Source: an uncultured Clostridia bacterium (GTDB lineage: Bacteria; Bacillota; Clostridia; Oscillospirales; Oscillospiraceae). From it: a stretch of 32,099 bases of DNA. The stretch covers positions 1 through 32,099 of the forward strand of contig CAMOXI010000020.1 in assembly GCA_946628965.1 (NCBI GenBank). Reading direction: 5' to 3'. Position numbers and translations under genes: made by a program. Positions 13,263 through 24,120 of this stretch are shown here, in pieces (the first letter of the stretch is position 1; each line of letters begins with the position of its first letter). The notes below the pieces were generated by a model, which worked only from the letters and a program-made list of their open reading frames with translations, was not told the origin of the DNA and searched no databases.

Positions 13263-13310
13263 GTACTGGCCGAAGGCCATTACAAAAAATTAAAACAGGA
13301 GGAACCAATC

Positions 13311-15104
13311 GTGAAAAAGATCATCGCATTGCTGCTCGCTCTGATCATGCTCGTCGCGCTGGGCGCCACCGCCTATGCCGACAATGATGTCAGCGAGCTG
13401 CCCCGCGAGGAGACCCTCTATTTTGCGGGTCAGCAGTGGGGCACTGTCCTGAGCTGGAACATCATGGGCACCAACCAGAATAACTCCATGGCCATCGCCG
13501 GCGGCCCCTCCGGCTACCGCACGCTGATGTTTGAGACTCTGTTCATGTACAACTTCATGAACGGCGACATCATCGGCCTGCTGGGCGACAGCTATGAGTG
13601 GAATGACGACCTGACCGAGGTCTCCGTCGTTCTGAAGGACGCCGCCAAGTGGTGCGACGGCACGCCCGTCACCGCTGAGGACGTGGTCAAGACCTGGGAC
13701 GTGAGCGTTGAGATCGGCAACACCGCCGGCACCACCTACGGCGCTTACATCGACTCCATCGAGGCCACCGGCGAGAAGACCTTTATCATCCATTCCAAGC
13801 TGGATGCCGAAGGCCGTCCTGTCAACCCCCTGAAGGTCACCGACTTCCTGACCGGCTCTCCCATCGCCCAGGCCGCGTGGATCGACAAGCTGGTTGAGCG
13901 CAACGGCGGCGACGCTGTCTCCATCCTGAACGATCCGGGCGAGGACGTCGTGTGGTCCGGCCCCTACACCAAGTACTACTCCGACGATCAGAAGGTCGTC
14001 CTGATCCGTGACGACAACTACTGGGGCCAGGACGCCTCCATGTGGGGCAAACTGCCTGTTCCCAAGTACATCGCCCACACCATCTACGCCGATAACCCCG
14101 CCGGCGAGCTGGCTCTGAAGGCCGGTGAAGTCGACGTCTGCCAGCAGTTCATCGGCAACGTCCAGGATCTGTGGCTGAAGGACGGTCTGCCCATCTCCAC
14201 CTACTACGAGGAAGCCCCCTACGGCGTCTGCCTGACCATGCCCACCGCGTGGTACAACATGAACCTGCCCGTGCTGGCTGAGAATGCCGCCCTGCGCAAG
14301 GCCATCGCCATCGCCGTTGACTATGACACCATCATCGCCAACGCTATGACCAACCAGAGCCCCAGCTTCGCCGACGTGCCCCGTTCTTTGATGAACCCGA
14401 CCGACGGTGAGCAGGCCCTCTACAACCATGACGCTGTTGCCGATCTCCAGTGGGCCGGCAATGACATCGAAGGCGCCATCGCCATGCTGGACGAAGCCGG
14501 ACTGGTCGATACCGACGGCGACGGCTGGCGTGAATACAACGGCGAGAAGATCTCCCTGAACGCTGTCTGCCCCAACGGCTGGACCGATTGGCAGGCCTCC
14601 ATGGAAGTCGTCGCCGCTGCCGGTGACAAGATCGGCGTGGAAATCACCACCCTCTACCCCGAATGGGATATCTACCAGACCGTGTTCACCAACCCCAACC
14701 AGACCGAGTACGCGATCTTCATGTGGTCTCCCGAGGCTGCTTCTCCCTCCAACCCCTGGACCCGTGTCAACCAGTTCCTGGGCAAGGACTATGTGGGCGT
14801 CGAGAACAACTGGAGCGGCAACTGGGGCCAGTACGTCAACGAAGAGGCTGACGCGCTCATTAAGCAGATCCCCCTGACCACCGATGAAGAGGCCCTGAAG
14901 GATCTCTACACCCAGCTGACCGAGATCTACCTGACCGAGGTTCCCAGCTTCTCCCTGATGTATCGTCCTTCCCTGTTCCACGCTGTCAATGAGAGCGTGT
15001 GGACCAACTTCCCCGCCGGCGATGACGGCCGCGAGATCCCGCCCGCCGACTGCACGGACGGCTACGGCATCGCCGCCCTGTATGAGCTCGAGCTCGTCGG
15101 ATAA
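13311..15104 (+). CDS. Solute-binding protein of an Opp/Dpp-type transporter (family 5)
   Basis: A 597-residue secreted binding protein. The signal peptide is MKKIIALLLALIMLVALGAT followed by AYA and an acidic start DNDVSE, a type I cleavage site; there is no Cys lipobox. The mature protein has SBP family 5 features: FETLFMYNFMNGDIIGLLGD, DLTEVSVVLKDAAKWCDGTP, VTAEDVVKTWDV, the GPYTKYYSDDQKVVLIRDDNYW stretch (shown in parts), and ALRKAIAIAVDYDTI. GTG 13311 follows AGGAGG. Family 5 proteins bind peptides but also beta-linked oligosaccharides in, for example, Thermotoga. With GH3 and GH1 genes in the same operon, an oligosaccharide ligand is favoured. A hairpin separates it from the permease genes. 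Confidence 0.9.
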   Translation: MKKIIALLLALIMLVALGATAYADNDVSELPREETLYFAGQQWGTVLSWNIMGTNQNNSMAIAGGPSGYRTLMFETLFMYNFMNGDIIGLLGDSYEWNDDLTEVSVVLKDAAKWCDGTPVTAEDVVKTWDVSVEIGNTAGTTYGAYIDSIEATGEKTFIIHSKLDAEGRPVNPLKVTDFLTGSPIAQAAWIDKLVERNGGDAVSILNDPGEDVVWSGPYTKYYSDDQKVVLIRDDNYWGQDASMWGKLPVPKYIAHTIYADNPAGELALKAGEVDVCQQFIGNVQDLWLKDGLPISTYYEEAPYGVCLTMPTAWYNMNLPVLAENAALRKAIAIAVDYDTIIANAMTNQSPSFADVPRSLMNPTDGEQALYNHDAVADLQWAGNDIEGAIAMLDEAGLVDTDGDGWREYNGEKISLNAVCPNGWTDWQASMEVVAAAGDKIGVEITTLYPEWDIYQTVFTNPNQTEYAIFMWSPEAASPSNPWTRVNQFLGKDYVGVENNWSGNWGQYVNEEADALIKQIPLTTDEEALKDLYTQLTEIYLTEVPSFSLMYRPSLFHAVNESVWTNFPAGDDGREIPPADCTDGYGIAALYELELVG

Positions 15105-15116
15105 TCCCGTTGTGTA

Positions 15117-15158
15117 AAAGGCGGCCATGCTCCTTGCGGGGAGCATGGCCCCTTTCTT
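15117..15158 (+). terminator. Attenuator-like hairpin between binding protein and permease
   Basis: GGCCATGCTCC (15123-15133) pairs perfectly with GGAGCATGGCC (15140-15150). AAAGG before and CCTTT after can extend the stem past one bulged base, and the 3' side ends CTTTCTT. It probably ends part of the transcripts so that binding protein is made in excess over the permeases. Confidence 0.6.
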
Positions 15159-15178
15159 ATCGAAAGGGGAAATAGAAC

Positions 15179-16186
15179 ATGAAAGGCTACCGAAAGTACT
15201 TCGGCAAGAAAATCCTCTGGTTTTTGATCACCCTTGTTGCCGCAGTGATTTTGAATTTTATCCTGCCCCGTCTGATGCCGGCCGATCCCGTCTCCGCCAT
15301 CACAGGCAAGATGGCCTCGGGCATGACCGACGCGTCGGCCGTGCAGGAAATCTATAAACGCTATGAGGCGGAGTTCGGCACCAACAAGCCGTTGATCCAG
15401 CAGTTTTTCATCTTCGTGAAGAACCTGTTTCACGGCAATCTGGGCACCTCCTTCAGCCAGTACCCCCGCAAGGTCAGCAACATCATCTCCAGCGCCATCG
15501 GCTGGACGATCTGCCTGCAGCTGCCAGCGATCCTGGTGGGCTGGCTGCTGGGCAACGTCCTGGGCGCTCTCGCGGCCTATATCCGCAAGGGCTTTGACAA
15601 GGTGCTGCTGCCGGTGGCGCTGTTTATGAGCAATGTGCCCGCCTTCGGCATGGCGGTCACGCTGCTGGTGCTCTTCGCGGTCAAGTGGAAGATCGCCCCC
15701 ATCGCGGGCGGCTACGCCTTTGACATGATCCCGAACATGAGCTGGCGCTTCCTCAAATCCGTCATCTCGCACTATCAGCTGCCCTTCTGGTCCATCGTGC
15801 TGGTCTCCATCGGCGGCCAGGCCATCGGCATGCGCTCCATGTCCATCTACGAGCTGAACGCGGACTATGTCAAGTACGCCCGCTTCCTCGGCATCAAGGA
15901 CCGCAAGATCGTGGGCTACGTGTTCCGCAACGCCATGCTGCCCCAGGTCACGGGCCTGGCCCTGTCCATCGGCACCATGATCGGCGGCGCCCTGGTGGCG
16001 GAGATCATCTTCTCCTACCCCGGCCTCGGCAGCACGATGTATTCCGCCGTCACCGCGGCGGACTATCCGCTCATCTCCGCGACGACGCTGATCATCACCA
16101 TCATGGTCCTGGTGGTCACCTTCCTGCTGGACATCATCTATGGCTTCATCGATCCGCGCGTCAAGGCCGCGCAGTTCGACGCGTAA
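15179..16186 (+). CDS. Opp/Dpp-type permease, DppB-like
   Basis: A 335-residue inner permease subunit. The first membrane span is at about residues 11-32 ([20 protein letters not shown]), followed by the DppB-type external segment ([51 protein letters not shown]), then five further spans. The cytosolic EAA loop that contacts the ATPase is near residues 220-255 ([26 protein letters not shown]). Start ATG 15179 follows AAAGGGGAAA. It forms a heterodimer with the next gene's product. Length and motif order are normal for the family. Confidence 0.93.
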   Translation: MKGYRKYFGKKILWFLITLVAAVILNFILPRLMPADPVSAITGKMASGMTDASAVQEIYKRYEAEFGTNKPLIQQFFIFVKNLFHGNLGTSFSQYPRKVSNIISSAIGWTICLQLPAILVGWLLGNVLGALAAYIRKGFDKVLLPVALFMSNVPAFGMAVTLLVLFAVKWKIAPIAGGYAFDMIPNMSWRFLKSVISHYQLPFWSIVLVSIGGQAIGMRSMSIYELNADYVKYARFLGIKDRKIVGYVFRNAMLPQVTGLALSIGTMIGGALVAEIIFSYPGLGSTMYSAVTAADYPLISATTLIITIMVLVVTFLLDIIYGFIDPRVKAAQFDA

Positions 16187-16200
16187 GGAGGGAAAAGACA

Positions 16201-17448
16201 ATGAAAAACACACTTCGTCAGGTCTTCCACTCCTCCAAATTTCTGGTCGGCTTCATCATCTTCGCGCTGATCCTGCTGACCGTGTGGCTCTACCCGCTGC
16301 TGATCAACCCCGGCAATCCCCTGGAGATGATCGGCGTCGGCACCTTCGCCAAGCCAGGCACCTACGTCTCGCTCTATGACGCGGTCAATACCCGCACCGA
16401 GACCCTGCGCCTGCCCGACGCGGACGACAAGCGCGTGGCCTACCTGCTCAGCGACGCCGACCGCGTGGCCATGATCGAGTGGTTCGGCATCATGGACATC
16501 GACGTGAGCGAGCTGGACGCCACCGACACCGACGCCCTGCTGGATCTCTGGTTTGAAAACTACGATCCCGCCATCAAGCCCAAGGGCATGACCCAGGCCC
16601 GCCGCAACTTCTTCAAGCGGCTGGACAAATCCATCCGCCAGATCCGCTCGGCGGACACGCTGAAGGTCATGCATCCCGAAGAGGATGAGCTGGTGGAGCG
16701 CTCCTCCATCACCAAGACGGACTATGTGAACGTGGGCGATGTGGCAAACGTCAAGCTCCTGCCGCTGGGCACGGACAACTTCGGACGGGACGTGCTCAAA
16801 GAGCTGGTCTCGGCCACCGGCACCTCCATCGTCATCGGCCTGATCGCGGGCGTGGTCGCCACGCTGATCGGCCTGACGCTGGGCCTGCTTGCGGGCTATG
16901 TGGGCGGCCTGGTGGACGATGTCATCATGTTTATCACAAATATCTTCACCGTCATTCCCAGCTTTGTGCTGCTGATCCTGATCTCCTACTCCATCGGCCA
17001 GGAGCAGCGCGGCGCCAGCGTGGTGGCCTTGGTCATCGGCTTTACCAGCTGGACCTGGACGGCGCGTTCCGTCCGCTCCCAGGTCATCAGCCTTCGAAAC
17101 CGCGACCATGTGAACCTCTCCAAGCTCTCAGGCCACAGTCTGGTGCGCATCATCGTCACCGACATTCTGCCCTACATCGCCTCCTATGTGGTCATGGCCT
17201 TCATCCTGCAGGTCTCCTCCGGCATTCTGAGCGAAGCGCAGCTCTCGCTGCTGGGCCTGGGACCCAAGACCACCGTCACGCCCACGCTGGGCCTGATGAT
17301 GAACTGGGCCATGCTCTACTCGGCGCACACCAACGGCTCCTGGTGGGCTTATTTCCCCGTGATCCTGACCATCACGCTCATCTCGTTCTCCCTGAACCTG
17401 ATGAACACCGGCCTGGATCAGGTCTTTAACCCCACCCTGCGGGATTAA
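16201..17448 (+). CDS. Opp/Dpp-type permease, DppC-like, with enlarged external loop
   Basis: A 415-residue permease, partner of the upstream DppB-like protein. TM1 lies at about 13-34 ([20 protein letters not shown]). The canonical LGTDNFGRD motif, normally some 40 residues after TM1, comes only at about 188-196, so the extracytoplasmic loop is enlarged by roughly 100 residues (rich in Asp, Lys and Arg, for example [19 protein letters not shown]). The rest is normal: five spans and an EAA loop ([24 protein letters not shown]). ATG 16201 follows GGAGGGAAAAGAC, 14 bases after the previous stop. The loop may contact the non-lipidated binding protein; that is inference. Confidence 0.92.
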   Translation: MKNTLRQVFHSSKFLVGFIIFALILLTVWLYPLLINPGNPLEMIGVGTFAKPGTYVSLYDAVNTRTETLRLPDADDKRVAYLLSDADRVAMIEWFGIMDIDVSELDATDTDALLDLWFENYDPAIKPKGMTQARRNFFKRLDKSIRQIRSADTLKVMHPEEDELVERSSITKTDYVNVGDVANVKLLPLGTDNFGRDVLKELVSATGTSIVIGLIAGVVATLIGLTLGLLAGYVGGLVDDVIMFITNIFTVIPSFVLLILISYSIGQEQRGASVVALVIGFTSWTWTARSVRSQVISLRNRDHVNLSKLSGHSLVRIIVTDILPYIASYVVMAFILQVSSGILSEAQLSLLGLGPKTTVTPTLGLMMNWAMLYSAHTNGSWWAYFPVILTITLISFSLNLMNTGLDQVFNPTLRD

Positions 17449-17458
17449 GGAGGATACG

Positions 17459-18466
17459 ATGGGTAAAGTGATTCTGGAGGTCAGAGACCTCAAAACCAAA
17501 TACGTCACCCGCTTCCACGAGGATGTCTACGCCGTGGACGGCGTATCCTTCCAGATCGAGGAGGGCAAGAGCCTGGGCGTGGCCGGCGAATCCGGCTGCG
17601 GCAAGTCCACGCTGGCGCTGAGCATGATGGGCTATTATTTCCCGCCCCTGCACTACATCAGCGGCGATATCATCATCGACGGCAAGAACATCTCCGGCAT
17701 GGATCCGGACACGGTGCGCAAGACCATTCTCGGCACCGAGATCGCCTACATCCCCCAGGCGGCCATGAACGCCCTGAACCCGACCCAGAAGATCATCCGC
17801 TTTGTGGAGGACGTGATCCGCGCCCACGATCCCAAAGCGGACAAAAAGGAAATCCGGGAGCGGGCCACCGCCCGCTTTGCCGAGCTGGGCCTTCCCAAAG
17901 ACGTGCTGGACAAGCACGCGGTGGAGCTCTCCGGCGGCATGAAGCAGCGCACGGTCATCGCCGTCTCCACGATCCTCTCGCCCAAGGTGCTGATCGCGGA
18001 CGAACCCTCCAGCGCCCTGGATGTGACCAGCCAGAAGATGGTCATCAAGATGATGCGGGAGCTGATGGAGAAGGGCTATATCAAGTCCATGCTGTTTATC
18101 ACCCACGAGCTGCCGCTGCTGTATAACGTGACGGACGATATCATGGTCATGTACGCCGGGCAGATCGTGGAGAAGGGCACGGCGAAGGAGATGGTCTTTG
18201 ACCCAGTGCACCCCTATTCCCATGGCCTGATGGGCTCCATCCTGGTGCCGGAGGAGGGGACGCGCGGCAGCAGGCTTACCGCCATCCCCGGCACGCCCCC
18301 CAACCTGAAGAAGCCGCCCCAGGGCTGCCGCTTTGCCGAGCGCTGCCGCTATGCCACGGACGAATGCCGCTACCACGCCATTGCCGAAAAGCCCTTCGGC
18401 GAGGGGCGCAGCTATCGCTGCCTGAGAAGCGTCGATCAACTGCGGGAGGTGTACGAGAATGAATGA
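17459..18466 (+). CDS. Opp/Dpp-type ABC ATPase, DppD-like
   Basis: A 335-residue ATPase energising the upstream permeases. Motifs: Walker [10 protein letters not shown] (about 41-49), Q-loop [11 protein letters not shown], signature LSGGMKQR, Walker [13 protein letters not shown] and H-loop ITHELPLL. The C-terminal oligopeptide-transporter domain contains the Cys cluster [15 protein letters not shown] ending YRC, which in related ATPases holds an iron-sulfur cluster. ATG 17459 follows AAGGAGG. It overlaps the next ATPase gene by 8 bases, indicating translational coupling. Confidence 0.95.
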   Translation: MGKVILEVRDLKTKYVTRFHEDVYAVDGVSFQIEEGKSLGVAGESGCGKSTLALSMMGYYFPPLHYISGDIIIDGKNISGMDPDTVRKTILGTEIAYIPQAAMNALNPTQKIIRFVEDVIRAHDPKADKKEIRERATARFAELGLPKDVLDKHAVELSGGMKQRTVIAVSTILSPKVLIADEPSSALDVTSQKMVIKMMRELMEKGYIKSMLFITHELPLLYNVTDDIMVMYAGQIVEKGTAKEMVFDPVHPYSHGLMGSILVPEEGTRGSRLTAIPGTPPNLKKPPQGCRFAERCRYATDECRYHAIAEKPFGEGRSYRCLRSVDQLREVYENE

Positions 18467-19313
18467 GCCGAGAGTGCGCAGGGATTTTTCCGACGGCCCG
18501 CTGTGCCTGTCGGGCCGGGGCGTGACCAAGGTCTTCGGCCTGGGCGATAAAAAGACCGTGGCCGTGGACCATGTGGACTTTGACTTCCACGAGGGCGAAT
18601 TCGTGTCCATCGTGGGCGAGTCCGGCAGCGGCAAGACCACCCTGTCCAAGATGCTGCTGGGGCTTTTGAATCCCACGGAGGGCGAGATCCTCTTCCAGGG
18701 CAAGCCGCGGGACATCTCCAGCGGCCGCAAAAAGCGGGAATACTGGAAGGGCATCCAGGCCATTTTCCAGGACCCCTTCTCCTCCTACAATGTCTTTCAC
18801 AAGATCGACTCCGTGCTGCTCGACTGCATCAACATGCGCGGCGGCCGTGCGCTGAGCAGGGAGAAGAAGATCGAGATGATGACGGAGGCCTGCAGCTTCG
18901 TGAACCTGAAGTTTGCGGAGCTGACGAACAAGTATCCCTTTGAGCTCTCCGGCGGCCAGATGCAGCGGCTGATGATCGCGCGCATCTTCCTCCTGAAGCC
19001 CCGGATCCTCCTGGCGGACGAGCCCACCAGCATGGTGGACGCCTGCTCCCGCGCCACGATCCTGGACATGCTGCTGGAGCTGCGCAACGAGACTGGCATG
19101 ACCATCATCTTCATCACCCATGACATCGGACTTGCCTATTATATTTCCGACACGGTGTATATCATGGAGCACGGCCGATTCGTGGAATCCGGCCCGGCAG
19201 ACAAGGTCATCCTGAATCCCCAGGCCGCCTACACCAAACGCCTGATCAGCGACGTGCCCAAGATCCACGAGGAGTGGGACCTGAGCACCGTCGACCTCAA
19301 AGCGGAAGAATAA
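18459..19313 (+). CDS. Opp/Dpp-type ABC ATPase, DppF-like
   Basis: A 284-residue ATPase, second of the pair. Motifs: Walker [11 protein letters not shown]-loop [13 protein letters not shown], signature LSGGQMQR, Walker [15 protein letters not shown] and H-loop ITHDIGLAY. It is shorter than typical DppF proteins (about 330) and lacks the C-terminal Cys cluster present in its DppD-like partner. Its start lies inside the end of the preceding gene behind GGGAGGTG. It is followed 18 bases on by the GH3 gene, which ties transport to hydrolysis in one operon. Confidence 0.94.
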   Translation: MNEPRVRRDFSDGPLCLSGRGVTKVFGLGDKKTVAVDHVDFDFHEGEFVSIVGESGSGKTTLSKMLLGLLNPTEGEILFQGKPRDISSGRKKREYWKGIQAIFQDPFSSYNVFHKIDSVLLDCINMRGGRALSREKKIEMMTEACSFVNLKFAELTNKYPFELSGGQMQRLMIARIFLLKPRILLADEPTSMVDACSRATILDMLLELRNETGMTIIFITHDIGLAYYISDTVYIMEHGRFVESGPADKVILNPQAAYTKRLISDVPKIHEEWDLSTVDLKAEE

Positions 19314-19331
19314 GAGAAAGGACAGGAAGAC

Positions 19332-21602
19332 ATGGACATCAAGGCCCTTGTTTCCCAGATGACGCTGGAGGAAAAGGCCGGGCTCTGCTCCGGCGCGGAC
19401 TTCTGGCATACCAAGGCGGTGGAGCGCCTGGGCGTCCCCGCCAGCATGGTCAGCGACGGCCCCCACGGCCTGCGCAAGCAGGACGACAAGGTGGATCACC
19501 TGGGCGTCAACGACAGCATCCGGGCGGTCTGCTTCCCGGCGGCCTGCGCCACCGCGGCCTCCTTTGACCGTGCGATGGTCACCCGAATGGGCGAGGCCAT
19601 CGGCGACGCCTGCCAGCATGAGAGGCTCTCCGTGGTGCTGGGCCCCGCGGTGAACATCAAGCGCTCGCCCCTGTGCGGACGCAACTTTGAGTATTTTTCC
19701 GAGGATCCCTATCTGGCCGGCGAGATGGCGGCGTCCTTCATCCACGGCGTGCAGAGCCGGAATGTGGGCACCAGTATCAAGCATTTTGCCGCCAATTCCC
19801 AGGAGCACCGCCGCATGAGCTCCTCCGCCGAGATCGACGAGCGGACCCTGCGGGAGATCTATCTGCCCGCCTTTGAGACGGCGGTAAAACGGGAGCAGCC
19901 CTGGACGGTCATGTGCTCCTACAACCGCTTGAACGGCGTCTTTGCCTCCGAGCACCCCTGGCTGCTGACCGAGCTGCTGCGGAAGGAGTGGGGCTTTGAG
20001 GGCTATGTGATGAGCGACTGGGGTGCCGTGGCGGACCGCGTGGCCGGCCTCAAGGCGGGCCTCGACCTGGAAATGCCCTCCTCCGGCGGCTACAATGACC
20101 GCAAGATCGTGGAGGCCGTGCAGAACGGCACGCTGGACGAGGCAGTGGTCGACCGGGCTGCCGAGCGCATTCTGAACATCGTCTTCCGCTATACCGGGCA
20201 TGCAAAGCCCGACACCCCCTGGGACAAGGAGGCGCAGCATGCGCTGGCTGCCGACATCGCGGCCGAATGCATGGTGCTGCTCAAAAACGAGGGCGGCATC
20301 CTGCCTCTTCGCAAAGAGGACGAGATCGCCTTCATCGGCGAATTTGCCGAGAAGCCCCGCTTCCAGGGCGGCGGCAGTTCCCACATCAACTGCTTCAAGA
20401 CCACCAGCGCCCTCGAGGCGGCACAGGGCCTTCACATCCGCTATGCCCGGGGCTATGACGCCGCAAAGGACATGGCGAGCGACGAGATGATCGCCGAGGC
20501 GGTGGAGGCCGCCAGGGCGGCGAAAGTGGCCGTGGTGTTCGCGGGCCTTCCGGACGTGTACGAGTCTGAGAGCTATGACCGCAGCCACATGCGCATGCCC
20601 GACTGCCAGAACCGGCTGATCGAGGCCGTGGCGGCGGCCAATCCCAACACCGTGGTGGTGCTGCACAACGGCTCGCCGGTGGAGATGCCCTGGATCGACA
20701 GCGTGAAGGGCGTGCTGGAGGCCTATCTGGGCGGCCAGGCTGTGGGCACGGCCACCGTGCGCGTCCTCTTCGGGGACATGAATCCCTGCGGCAGACTTCC
20801 CGAGAGCTTCCCGAAGAAGCTGAGCGACAACCCCTCCTATCTCTTCTACGGCGGCGAGGGCAACGTGGCCGAGTACCGCGAGGGCATCTTCGTGGGTTAC
20901 CGCTACTATGACCGCAAGGAGACGGAGCTGCTCTTCCCCTTCGGCTTTGGGCTGAGCTACACGGACTTCTGCTTCTTCGATCTGCATCTGAGCGCGGCGG
21001 AGATCAGCGATCGGGAGGCTTTGACTGCAACTGTCAAGGTCAAAAATACAGGTAGCCGCCCAGGCAAGACCGTGGTGCAGCTCTACGTGGGCGATAAGGA
21101 GAGTTCTGTCTTTCGCCCGGTGCGGGAGCTGAAGGGCTTTGAGAAGGTGGAGCTGCAGCCCGGCGAGGAGAAGGAAGTAAGCTTCACACTCGACAAGCGC
21201 GCCTTCGCCTACTGGAACACACAGCTGCACGACTGGCACGTGGAGACCGGGGAGTTTGCGATCGAGGTCGGCTATTCCTCCCGGGACATTGCCGAGACGG
21301 CCGTCGTCAAGGTCAATTCCACGGTCAGAGTGCCCCGGCACTATGACATCAACAGCATTTTCATGGACATCCTGGACGACCCCAGAGGCCGGGAGATCAT
21401 CGCCCCGCTGCTGAAGGTCATGCAGGAGGGCTTCTCTCAGGGCCAAAGCGAGCAGAGCGACGCGGCGAATGAGGCCATCACCGACGCGATGAACCTGGCC
21501 ATGCTGCGCTATATGCCGCTCAGAACCTTGCTGAGCTTCGCGGGGGAAAAGGCAGATCCCGCGGCGCTGGAGGCGATCCTCAAGCAGCTCAACGAAGACT
21601 GA
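19332..21602 (+). CDS. GH3 beta-glucosidase-type glycosidase (first)
   Basis: A 756-residue glycoside hydrolase family 3 enzyme without a signal peptide, so cytosolic. The N-terminal barrel has VSDGPHGLRKQ, GPAVNIKRSPLCGRNFEYFS, KHFAANSQEHRR and the nucleophile motif VMSDWGAV with D229. The alpha/beta sandwich domain follows (MVLLKNEGGILPL, VVFAGLPDVYESESYDR), then a fibronectin III-like domain (TVKVKNTGSRPGKTVVQLYV). About 85 extra C-terminal residues (from YDINSIFMDILDD) form a helical tail seen in some Firmicutes enzymes of this type. It most likely hydrolyses beta-glucosides or short oligosaccharides imported by the transporter just upstream. Exact linkage cannot be read from sequence. 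Confidence 0.93.
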   Translation: MDIKALVSQMTLEEKAGLCSGADFWHTKAVERLGVPASMVSDGPHGLRKQDDKVDHLGVNDSIRAVCFPAACATAASFDRAMVTRMGEAIGDACQHERLSVVLGPAVNIKRSPLCGRNFEYFSEDPYLAGEMAASFIHGVQSRNVGTSIKHFAANSQEHRRMSSSAEIDERTLREIYLPAFETAVKREQPWTVMCSYNRLNGVFASEHPWLLTELLRKEWGFEGYVMSDWGAVADRVAGLKAGLDLEMPSSGGYNDRKIVEAVQNGTLDEAVVDRAAERILNIVFRYTGHAKPDTPWDKEAQHALAADIAAECMVLLKNEGGILPLRKEDEIAFIGEFAEKPRFQGGGSSHINCFKTTSALEAAQGLHIRYARGYDAAKDMASDEMIAEAVEAARAAKVAVVFAGLPDVYESESYDRSHMRMPDCQNRLIEAVAAANPNTVVVLHNGSPVEMPWIDSVKGVLEAYLGGQAVGTATVRVLFGDMNPCGRLPESFPKKLSDNPSYLFYGGEGNVAEYREGIFVGYRYYDRKETELLFPFGFGLSYTDFCFFDLHLSAAEISDREALTATVKVKNTGSRPGKTVVQLYVGDKESSVFRPVRELKGFEKVELQPGEEKEVSFTLDKRAFAYWNTQLHDWHVETGEFAIEVGYSSRDIAETAVVKVNSTVRVPRHYDINSIFMDILDDPRGREIIAPLLKVMQEGFSQGQSEQSDAANEAITDAMNLAMLRYMPLRTLLSFAGEKADPAALEAILKQLNED

Positions 21603-21617
21603 ATAGACACTGACAAT

Positions 21618-21648
21618 CAGAAAGCCGCCTTTCCTGCGGCTTTCTCAA
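21618..21648 (+). repeat. Hairpin repeat, copy A, probable GH3 terminator
   Basis: AGAAAGCCGC (21619-21628) pairs with GCGGCTTTCT (21636-21645). The same 31-base unit recurs at 21813-21843 with four differences. Its 3' arm overlaps the 5' arm of the next hairpin, so the two structures exclude each other. There is no long T-run. Confidence 0.6.
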
Positions 21649-21756
21649 GATGTCGACAAAGAGCCGACATCTTGAGAATCAAAAATGAGACCTTTCGAAA
21701 AAGCTCTCATTTTTGAGTATATCAAATGCGAGAGGGAATAACCAATCCCCTCTCGC
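21643..21756. repeat. Three further tandem hairpins between GH3 and GH1
   Basis: Perfect stems follow one another: TCTCAAGATGTCG (21643-21655 with 21665-21677), TCAAAAATGAGA (21679-21690 with 21705-21716) and GCGAGAGGG (21728-21736 with 21748-21756). No coding frame is present. It looks like a mosaic of palindromic intergenic elements that could block read-through or fold the transcript before GH1. Confidence 0.65.
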
Positions 21757-21812
21757 GCTCTCCCCATGTGTGTCCATGCTTGGCCGCACGGGCGAAGGGT
21801 TGCCTACAGACT

Positions 21813-23215
<1,403 letters not shown>

Positions 23216-23232
23216 CCGCGTCTGCGGGCAAG

Positions 23233-23263
23233 GAAAAAGCGCGTCATTTCGACGCGCTTTTTC
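23233..23263. terminator. Bidirectional terminator between convergent operons
   Basis: GAAAAAGCGCGTC (23233-23245) pairs perfectly with GACGCGCTTTTTC (23251-23263) around ATTTC. T-rich ends are present on both strands. It serves GH1 on the plus strand and the CUT1 permease gene on the minus strand. Confidence 0.9.
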
Positions 23264-23279
23264 GCTGTTCCTTTTTGCC

Positions 23280-24119
23280 TCAGCCCTTGACGGCGCCGGC
23301 GATGAAGCTGTCCTGGATCTTCTTGCTCATGAAGACATAGAAGATCAGAGTCGGGATCGTCGCTATGGACAGCGCCGCGCCGATGGGCCCCCAGTCGGTC
23401 GTGTACTGACCGGACAGGGACTGCACGCCGACGGGCAGCGTCCGCCACTTGTCTGAGTTGATGAAGATGTTGGCGAACATCAGCTCGTTCCAGCACTGCA
23501 GGAAGGTATAGATACCGACCGTGGCGACGGCGGGCTTCATCAGCGGCACAATGACGCGGAAGAAGGTGCCCCAGGTGCCGCAGCCGTCCAGCATGGCCGC
23601 CTCGTCCAGATCATAGGGGATATCCCCCATGAAGCCGGTGCAGACCAGGATGCCCATGGCCAGAGAAAAGGCGGAATAGGGGATGATCAGCGCCCAGAGG
23701 GTATCCAGGAGCTTGATCTTGGCCAGTGTCGTGTACAGCGGCACGATGGAGGCGTGGATGGGGATGGTCAGGCCTAGCATGAAAAAGCTGTTCATGCGCT
23801 TGCGCCCCTTCCAGCGCAACCGCGTGATCGCGTAGGTGGCCATGACGGAGGCCGCCAGCGTGATAAAGATCGTTGCGATCGCGACGATCAGGCTGTTGAG
23901 GAAATAGCGGGGCATGTTGCCCGTGTGCAGCGCACGCGTGTAGTTGCTCCACACCCATTCCCGCGGGAGACCGGCGACGTTCTCGCCAAAGATCTCGGCG
24001 TTGGTTTTCAGGGAGAAGGTCAGCATCCAGTAGACCGGGAAAATGCTGATCAGCGCCCAGAGGATCAGAAGGCAATAGATCAGGATCCGTTTCGGTTTGC
24101 TCTCATACAGGCTGTTCAT
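23280..24119 (-). CDS. CUT1 sugar ABC permease, MalG-like
   Basis: A 279-residue permease of a carbohydrate uptake (CUT1) transporter. Six spans are predicted, starting with ILIYCLLILWALISIFPVYW. The EAA loop is at about residues 175-200 (YDLDEAAMLDGCGTWGTFFR, IVPLMKPA), as in MalG proteins. It ends with the family-typical FIAGAVKG. The start is one base away from the stop of the MalF-like gene, so translation is coupled. No ATPase gene follows; CUT1 systems of Gram-positive bacteria commonly share one MsmK-type ATPase encoded elsewhere. Last gene of the minus-strand operon. Confidence 0.95.
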   Translation of the reverse strand: MNSLYESKPKRILIYCLLILWALISIFPVYWMLTFSLKTNAEIFGENVAGLPREWVWSNYTRALHTGNMPRYFLNSLIVAIATIFITLAASVMATYAITRLRWKGRKRMNSFFMLGLTIPIHASIVPLYTTLAKIKLLDTLWALIIPYSAFSLAMGILVCTGFMGDIPYDLDEAAMLDGCGTWGTFFRVIVPLMKPAVATVGIYTFLQCWNELMFANIFINSDKWRTLPVGVQSLSGQYTTDWGPIGAALSIATIPTLIFYVFMSKKIQDSFIAGAVKG

Positions 24120-24120
24120 C

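Noticed and set aside
18276-21446. Minus-strand open frame of more than 1000 codons opposite the ATPases and GH3
   Set aside because: Antisense artefact in GC-rich DNA; the plus strand encodes well-conserved families.
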